Assembly: GCF_002305875.1 (NCBI RefSeq)
Contig: NZ_CP022098.1
Coordinates: 5,084,001-5,148,000 of the forward strand
DNA: 64,000 bases
Direction: 5' to 3'
Source: Cystobacter fuscus
GTDB lineage: Bacteria > Myxococcota > Myxococcia > Myxococcales > Myxococcaceae
The position numbers and the translations under genes are program-made. The notes below the pieces were generated by a model that was not told the DNA's origin, did not search any database, and saw only the letters and a list, made by a program, of their open reading frames with translations. Each line of letters opens with the position of its first letter. The first letter of the stretch is position 1. This document shows positions 58,756 to 64,000 of the stretch, in pieces.

Positions 58756-61308
58756 TCAGCGCTGGTGACGCAGGTAGCGGCGGATCTCCTCGGCGAACTG
58801 CTTGCACGCCGCCACGTCGGGCGCGGCGGGGCCGAGCTTGAGCTTCTTGTCCTCCTCCACGAGGTAGCGCTGGTCGAGCATGTAGGCCACCGCGTTCTCC
58901 AGCGTCACCTTGGCCAGTGACTCGGCGGCGGTGATGCGGCCGGAGTGGTATTCGGCCCGGCCGAGGTCCAGCGCCTGGCGCACGAAGGACTTGCGATCCT
59001 GCACCGCGCCCGTGGACACCTCGGGCAGCGTGAGGGCGGCGATGAGGTAGGCCTCCAGGTAGTCGCGCAGCTGATCCGCGAGGAACTCCAGCTCCGGCCG
59101 GGCATGGGGCTCGGGGGCCACGCTCAGCGTGGTGTCCTGGTGGAGGATGAGGCCCATGCGCACCAGCCGCTCGACGACCTCGGCGAAGATGGTGTCGAAG
59201 CTGGCGCCCACCCGGTAGATGAACTCCACCTTGAAGAGGCGCGAGAGCCACAGCGCGCGGGCCTTCACCTCGTCGAAGGGCGCCGGGGAGCCCACGAGCA
59301 GCGCGTTGGCCACGAGGCTGCGCGCCGCCACCAGGTTCATCAGCGTGTTCTTGTAGAAGGCCATCTCCCCGCGGCGCTCGTCCTCGGCCTGGTAGATGAC
59401 CTCGCCGTGCGCCTTCTGGGTGCGCACCAGGCCGTCGGAGCAGAAGGTGCGCATGGCGTCCTGGATGGGGCCCATGGCGTCGGGGTTGCTCGGCGAGTCC
59501 TTGAGCAGCATGGCCAGGGGGGCCTGCTCCTCGCTGGCGACGCGGCGCAGGAGGTGGATGCGCTCGGACAGCTCGCGGCTGGTCATGCCGCGCCGGCGGT
59601 GGGAGAGCAGGGCGGAGCTCACCAGGGCGTGGGGCGTCACGGTGGACACCTTGCTGATGCCGTACATGACGCGGTTGCCCAGGGCGCGCACCAGGCCCTT
59701 CTTCTGCTCGTCCGTCAGCGGTTGGCCAGGCTCGAGCCCGCGGCTCTTCATCAACTCCACGAGCGACAGGGGCTCGTCGAAGGTGAGGTGGATGCGGCCG
59801 TAGCGCGCGGCGAGCACCTTGGGTGTGCTGAGCAGGGCCTTCAGGTCCTCGGGCTTCTTCTCCCCGCCGGCCAGCTCCTTCGAGTAGCTGTCCGACTCCA
59901 CGACCTTCTCGTAGTCGATGGAGACGGGGACGAAGATGAGATCGTTGCGCGCGCCCTCGAGCACGGCCTCCACCTGCCAGGTGAACATGCCGAGCTTGGG
60001 GAGAAGCAGCTTGCCGGTGCGCGAGCGTCCGCCCTCGGGGAAGAACTCCTGGTGCACGCCGTCGTGGACGAGCTTCTTCACGTACGCCTTGAAGGTGGCG
60101 GCGTAGATCTTGTCGTCCTTGAAGGAGCGGCGCAGGAAGAAGGCGCCGCAGCGGCGCAGGAAGGGGCCGAGCGGCCAGAAGGACAGGTTGGCGCCCGCGG
60201 CGACGAGCGGCACGGCGTAGCCGCGGTTCCAGAGGATCCAGCTCATCACCAGGTAGTCCACGTGGCTCTTGTGCGAGGGGCAGAGCACGAGCGGGGCCTT
60301 GCTGGCGGCCTTGAGGGCGCGGTTGAGCCCGGCCTCGTCCACCTCGATGCCGTCGTAGATGCGGTTGAAGACCCAGGCGAGCAGGGGCGAGGCGAACGCC
60401 AGCATGGTGGGGCTGGCTCGGGCGGCGATGGCCTCCAGGTTGCGCCGGGACTGGCGCAGCACGCTCTCCGGGCTGCGGTTGGTCTCGGTGGCCACGGTGT
60501 CGAGCGCCCTGCGCAGGGTGCGGTCGCGCAGCGTCTCGTCGAGGATGCGATCGGCGGATTTCTCCGGGGGACCGAAGACGGCGCGCGTCTCACGCGACAG
60601 GTGGTGGTTCAGCATGCCGCGCACCTTGCGGGCGATCACCTCGTCGGAGTCCTGGGGGTTTTCCGCGATGAAGCGCTTGAGATCGATGGGCTCGCCCACG
60701 CGGAACTGGGCGCGGCGGTAGTTGCGGAAGAAGGCCACCATCGAGTGCAGGAAGCCGGGCGCCTCGGGGCTGCCGAACACCCTGTCCCACACGTTGGGAT
60801 TGAGGCGCGCGGTGCGCTTCTCCCAGACGAAGAGCTCGGGCACGAGGAAGACGGAGCGCTCTTCCCGGCGCGCCATGGCGACCAGGGTGGGGAAGGGGTT
60901 CTCCTCGATGTCCTTGCCCGAGGCGCTGAACAGGGCCGTCTTCTTCAGGAAGATGAGGCCGCTGTTGCCCGAGTCGCGCGCGTGGGCGAAGCGCTCCTCG
61001 AAGGGGCCGCGCTGCCGGGCGTTGCGGAAGGGGCGGGTGAACCAGGGGCGCAGGTTGACCACCGCCCGGATGAGCGGCAGCCCCCGGCGCACGCTCGCCC
61101 AGGAGAGATAGAGGAAGTTGATCCACGCCGTGGTGCGCATGACGTGCACCACGAAGCCCTTGGCGTGCAGCGCGCGCAGCTCCGCCTCGGCCTCCGCGGG
61201 AAAGCGGACGCCGTCGAAGTAGCGCTGCCCCAATACCCTCGAGATGGGGCCGAACTCCTTGCTCAACGCCTCATGATGATCGACAGCCGGTCCCAGGACG
61301 GTGTCCAC
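58756..61308 (-). CDS. plsB: Glycerol-3-phosphate acyltransferase
   Basis: 850 aa, close to PlsB length. The acyltransferase blocks are visible: HKSHVDYL (H-x4-D, block I) in LCPSHKSHVDYL, GAFFLRRSF (block II), FPEGGRSRTGK (block III) and VPVSIDYEKV (block IV). It acylates sn-glycerol-3-phosphate at position 1 in the first step of phospholipid synthesis, at the inner membrane. It converges with the porin-cytochrome unit and is followed upstream by argS in the same direction (34 bp gap). Confidence 0.9.
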   Translation of the reverse strand: MDTVLGPAVDHHEALSKEFGPISRVLGQRYFDGVRFPAEAEAELRALHAKGFVVHVMRTTAWINFLYLSWASVRRGLPLIRAVVNLRPWFTRPFRNARQRGPFEERFAHARDSGNSGLIFLKKTALFSASGKDIEENPFPTLVAMARREERSVFLVPELFVWEKRTARLNPNVWDRVFGSPEAPGFLHSMVAFFRNYRRAQFRVGEPIDLKRFIAENPQDSDEVIARKVRGMLNHHLSRETRAVFGPPEKSADRILDETLRDRTLRRALDTVATETNRSPESVLRQSRRNLEAIAARASPTMLAFASPLLAWVFNRIYDGIEVDEAGLNRALKAASKAPLVLCPSHKSHVDYLVMSWILWNRGYAVPLVAAGANLSFWPLGPFLRRCGAFFLRRSFKDDKIYAATFKAYVKKLVHDGVHQEFFPEGGRSRTGKLLLPKLGMFTWQVEAVLEGARNDLIFVPVSIDYEKVVESDSYSKELAGGEKKPEDLKALLSTPKVLAARYGRIHLTFDEPLSLVELMKSRGLEPGQPLTDEQKKGLVRALGNRVMYGISKVSTVTPHALVSSALLSHRRRGMTSRELSERIHLLRRVASEEQAPLAMLLKDSPSNPDAMGPIQDAMRTFCSDGLVRTQKAHGEVIYQAEDERRGEMAFYKNTLMNLVAARSLVANALLVGSPAPFDEVKARALWLSRLFKVEFIYRVGASFDTIFAEVVERLVRMGLILHQDTTLSVAPEPHARPELEFLADQLRDYLEAYLIAALTLPEVSTGAVQDRKSFVRQALDLGRAEYHSGRITAAESLAKVTLENAVAYMLDQRYLVEEDKKLKLGPAAPDVAACKQFAEEIRRYLRHQR

Positions 61309-61342
61309 GTGCGAGCCCCCTTAGTTGCACGAGTGAGTGGCG

Positions 61343-63061
61343 TTACATGTTCTCGGGAGTGGCGATACCCAGCAGGGTGAGCCCCGCGGCGAGTGCCGCG
61401 CGCGTGGCATCCGTGAGCGCCAGCCGCGCCTGCTTGAGTGGCTCGTCCCCCTCGAGGAGGACGCGCTTGGCCCGATCCTGGTTGCCCAGGGTGTAGTAGC
61501 GGCTGAACTCCGCGGCCAGGTCCAACAGCCACCGGGCGACAAAGCTCGGCTCCTGTTGATCCGCCGCCTCCTGCACCACCACGGGCAGCCGGGCGATGGC
61601 GCGCAGCACCGCCTGTTCCTCCGGCAGCGTGAGCCGGCTGGCGTCGTAGGTGGTGGGCGCGCCGCCGCCCTTGCGCAGGATGTTGCAGGCACGCGCGTGG
61701 GCGTACTGGAGGTAGGCGCCCGTGTGCCCGGTGAAGTTGAGGATCTCGTCCCAGTCGAAGGTGTAGTCGGTGGCGCGGCGGTTCTTCAGGTCGCCGAAGA
61801 AGATGGCGCCCAGGCCGATCTGCTCCGCCAGCGCCTCGGGGTCGTCCGTCTGGATCTTCCCCTCCTCGATGTTGTTCTTCACCAGGGCGAGGGCGCGTGA
61901 GCGGGCCTCGTCGAGCACGTCGGTGAGCAGCACCACGTTGCCCTGGCGCGTGCTCATGCCGTGCACGCGGCCGAAGTTGACGTGCACCATGCGCTCCACG
62001 AAGTCGCGGCCCATCGCCTTGAGCACGCGGAAGAGCTGCCGGAAGTGCAGCGACTGATCCGTGGCCACCACGTAGAGCGACTTGTCGAAGTGGAAGCGCT
62101 CGTGGCGGTCGATGGCCGCCGCCAGGTCGCGCGTGGCGTAGAGCGTGCTGCCGTCGTTCTTCTTGAGGAGCACCGGCGGCTCGTTCTCCTCGTAGGGCAG
62201 GCCCACGATGAGGGCGCCCTCGGACTGCTTGACGCCCACCGTGCGGGAGATCTCCTCGATCACCGGCTCCATCTTGTCCTGGTAGAAGCTCTCGCCCTCG
62301 ATGTGCTCGAAGCGGATGCCCAGCCGGGCGTAGATGCGCAGGAAGTCGCGGATGGACGTCTCGCGGAACTCCTTCCACAGCGCGAGCGCCTCGGCGTCAT
62401 TGGCCTCCATGCGCCGGAAGAAGTCACGGGCGCGCTCGTCGAACGCGGGCTCCTTCTCCGCGCGCTGGTTGGCCTGGACGTACACCTTGACCAGGTGCGC
62501 CATGTCCTGGCGCTTGGCCGGGTCGCCGTACTCCTGGAAGCCCACGGCGACGAGGCCGAACTGCTTGCCCCAGTCGCCCAGGTAGTTGATGCCCTCCACG
62601 CGGTAGCCGAGCGCCCGGTGCAGGTTGGCCACGGCGTGGCCGATGACGGTGGAGCGGATGTGGTGGAAGGCGATGGGCTTGGCGATGTTGGGCGAGGAGT
62701 AGTCCATCACCACCGTCTTGCCCGCGCCCGAGTCCCCGCCGCCATAGCGCGTGCCCTGGGCGCGCGCCGCGTCGATGACCTCGGCGGTGAAGGGCAGGAG
62801 CGAGAAGCGCGCGTTGACGTAGGGACCGGCGGCCACGATCTCCAGGCCGGGCACCTTCAGGTTCTGCGCGAGCCCGGCGGCGATCGCCGGAGGAGCCTTC
62901 TTCTGCGCCTTGGCCAGGGGAAAGGTGGGAAACGACAGGTCCCCGTGCGTGGGGTCGGCCGGCTTGACCTGGGCGTCGATCTCGGAAGCGGGCACGCCCA
63001 GCGACTGGGCGAGCGCCTCGACGAATGCTGCCCGGTAATGCGAGTAGGCGGAAGTGCTCAT
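61343..63061 (-). CDS. argS: Arginyl-tRNA synthetase
   Basis: 572 aa, normal length. The class I HIGH-type region reads SPNIAKPIAFHHIRST (the second His and Gly of the usual HVGHLRST replaced by HHIRST), and the KMSK-type loop is GMSTRQGN. The N-terminal additional domain and the C-terminal anticodon-binding domain are present. It charges tRNA-Arg. Essential housekeeping gene; the altered HIGH box may be a lineage feature rather than damage. Confidence 0.93.
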   Translation of the reverse strand: MSTSAYSHYRAAFVEALAQSLGVPASEIDAQVKPADPTHGDLSFPTFPLAKAQKKAPPAIAAGLAQNLKVPGLEIVAAGPYVNARFSLLPFTAEVIDAARAQGTRYGGGDSGAGKTVVMDYSSPNIAKPIAFHHIRSTVIGHAVANLHRALGYRVEGINYLGDWGKQFGLVAVGFQEYGDPAKRQDMAHLVKVYVQANQRAEKEPAFDERARDFFRRMEANDAEALALWKEFRETSIRDFLRIYARLGIRFEHIEGESFYQDKMEPVIEEISRTVGVKQSEGALIVGLPYEENEPPVLLKKNDGSTLYATRDLAAAIDRHERFHFDKSLYVVATDQSLHFRQLFRVLKAMGRDFVERMVHVNFGRVHGMSTRQGNVVLLTDVLDEARSRALALVKNNIEEGKIQTDDPEALAEQIGLGAIFFGDLKNRRATDYTFDWDEILNFTGHTGAYLQYAHARACNILRKGGGAPTTYDASRLTLPEEQAVLRAIARLPVVVQEAADQQEPSFVARWLLDLAAEFSRYYTLGNQDRAKRVLLEGDEPLKQARLALTDATRAALAAGLTLLGIATPENM

Positions 63062-63149
63062 GGGACGCGCGGCATACTAAGCGAAGGAGTCAGGGATTCC
63101 GCGCATCTTCTGTTGACGCAGCGTGTCGTGCGTCCTTGGAATGACTGCT

Positions 63150-64000
63150 TCAGGTCACCGCGCCCCGGCGGCTCGGGCGCACCACGGCGGCCACGGTGTC
63201 GAGCAGTCGCGGCAGTTGGAGGGGCTTCTCGAAGAAGCCATCGATGCGATCCAGGCCCTGGCCGGCGCCGAGGGTGGACACGTCGCTGGCGCCCGAGATG
63301 ATGTAGACGGCCACGTCGGCGAGCGACTCGGTGCCACGGATGAAGCGCAGCACCGAGCGGCCGTCTTCCTCGCTCAGGCGCAGATCCAACAGCACCATGG
63401 CCGGGCGGATGTGCGAGAGGATGGAGCGCGCCTCGGAGGCGCCCGAGGTGGACATCACCCGGTAGCCCTCCTGTTCGAGGACCTGTTGGAGCACCTCGCG
63501 GCAGTCCACGTCGTCCTCGACGAGGAGGATGCCGCCGGCGCGGGGACCGGTCTGGGCGAGGTCGGGCGAGCTGACGGCGCCGGCGAACAGGGGCATGACC
63601 ATCTGCAGGGCGGTGCCCTCGCCCAGGGTGCTCGAGGCCTCCACGCGGCCGCCGTGCAGCGCCATGATCTTGGCGACCAGGGGCAGGCCGAGGCTGTGGC
63701 CCTGGCCGCGCGTGCCATCGGGGCGGTGGAAGGGATCGAAGACGTGCTCCAGGTCCTCGGTGCCCAGACCCGGGCCGCTGTCCTTGACGGTGAGCAGGGC
63801 GAGTCCGTCCTCGCTGCCCACGCGCAGCTCCACGGTGTCCTCGGGCTCGCAGCGGTTGATGCCGCTCTCCACGAGGTTCTGGATGGCCTCGGCGATGCGC
63901 TCGCGGTCGCCGCGCACGAAGACCTCGCCCGTGGGGGGCAGCACGAGCTGGACCTTGGACTGCTCGGCGGCGGGGGCGAGGGTGCGCACCACCTCCTCGG
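63150..64000 (-). CDS. Hybrid histidine kinase, C-terminal part (partial)
   Basis: The gene continues past the right edge of the window. The visible 280 residues hold most of an HATPase domain (EAIQNLVESGIN N box, DSGPGLG, GHSLGLPLVAKI) followed by a receiver domain with the acidic pair in LVEDDVDC, the phospho-Asp in VLLDLRL, the Thr/Ser switch in IISGA and the Lys in FFEKPLQL. It is thus a kinase with an attached C-terminal receiver. The sensor domain is not visible. Confidence 0.88.
   Translation of the reverse strand, partial: EEVVRTLAPAAEQSKVQLVLPPTGEVFVRGDRERIAEAIQNLVESGINRCEPEDTVELRVGSEDGLALLTVKDSGPGLGTEDLEHVFDPFHRPDGTRGQGHSLGLPLVAKIMALHGGRVEASSTLGEGTALQMVMPLFAGAVSSPDLAQTGPRAGGILLVEDDVDCREVLQQVLEQEGYRVMSTSGASEARSILSHIRPAMVLLDLRLSEEDGRSVLRFIRGTESLADVAVYIISGASDVSTLGAGQGLDRIDGFFEKPLQLPRLLDTVAAVVRPSRRGAVT

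Noticed and set aside
58945-61380. 811-residue frame on the plus strand
   Set aside because: Shadow of plsB with repetitive His/Glu/Ala/Gly text.

Overview
The window is high-GC DNA from a fruiting myxobacterium, most probably of the Cystobacterineae (Archangium/Cystobacter-like). This is inferred from several eukaryotic-type Ser/Thr kinases fused to sensor or ATPase modules, a DUF2381 protein, DUF2380-like lipoproteins and abundant lipoprotein signals. No rRNA, complete tRNA, CRISPR array or transposase gene was seen.

Left third (1-18 kb): a partial membrane protein; a kinase/DUF2381 pair; a MarR-controlled FAD monooxygenase; an HNH nuclease; a run of small hypothetical genes; and a lipoprotein/partner pair resembling a polymorphic toxin with its immunity protein. 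That pair sits between two 178-bp copies of the 3' end and terminator of the neighbouring RND pump gene. Then come a complete RND tripartite efflux operon (TolC-like, adaptor, pump) with a divergent MarR regulator, and a 2-hydroxyacid dehydrogenase.

Centre (18-39.5 kb): two very large signalling proteins (kinase-cyclase-like-AAA-TPR, 1347 aa; kinase-AAA-GAF-histidine kinase, 1788 aa) flank a three-gene, ATGA-coupled oxidoreductase/hydrolase operon. After them come a 5'-truncated histidine kinase, a small membrane protein, a second FAD monooxygenase, a Cache/PAS histidine kinase, an IclR regulator and a secreted alpha/beta-hydrolase. Matching TTTCGC-N3-GCGAAA palindromes upstream of the last two suggest one IclR regulon.

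The accessory part (39.8-49.3 kb) is a collinear but decayed duplication. A 249-aa protein occurs twice. Kinase remnants, a frameshifted lipoprotein with its partner, a LysR-VOC unit and an arsenic operon with a truncated ACR3 pump lie in or between the copies. The segment 48,638-49,240 is a collapsed version of 41,449-44,746 with two internal deletions.

The right end (49.4-64 kb) holds a YD-repeat-like lipoprotein, a macrolide-type glycosyltransferase, a zinc-ribbon membrane protein, a HipA-like kinase/DUF3037 pair and a CPBP protease. It also has a three-gene unit of outer-membrane barrel, 13-heme cytochrome c and surface lipoprotein that looks like an electron conduit. Housekeeping plsB and argS follow, then a partial hybrid histidine kinase. 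The best candidates for new biology are the porin-cytochrome unit, the toxin-like modules with their repeats, and the split GMC/hydrolase operon.
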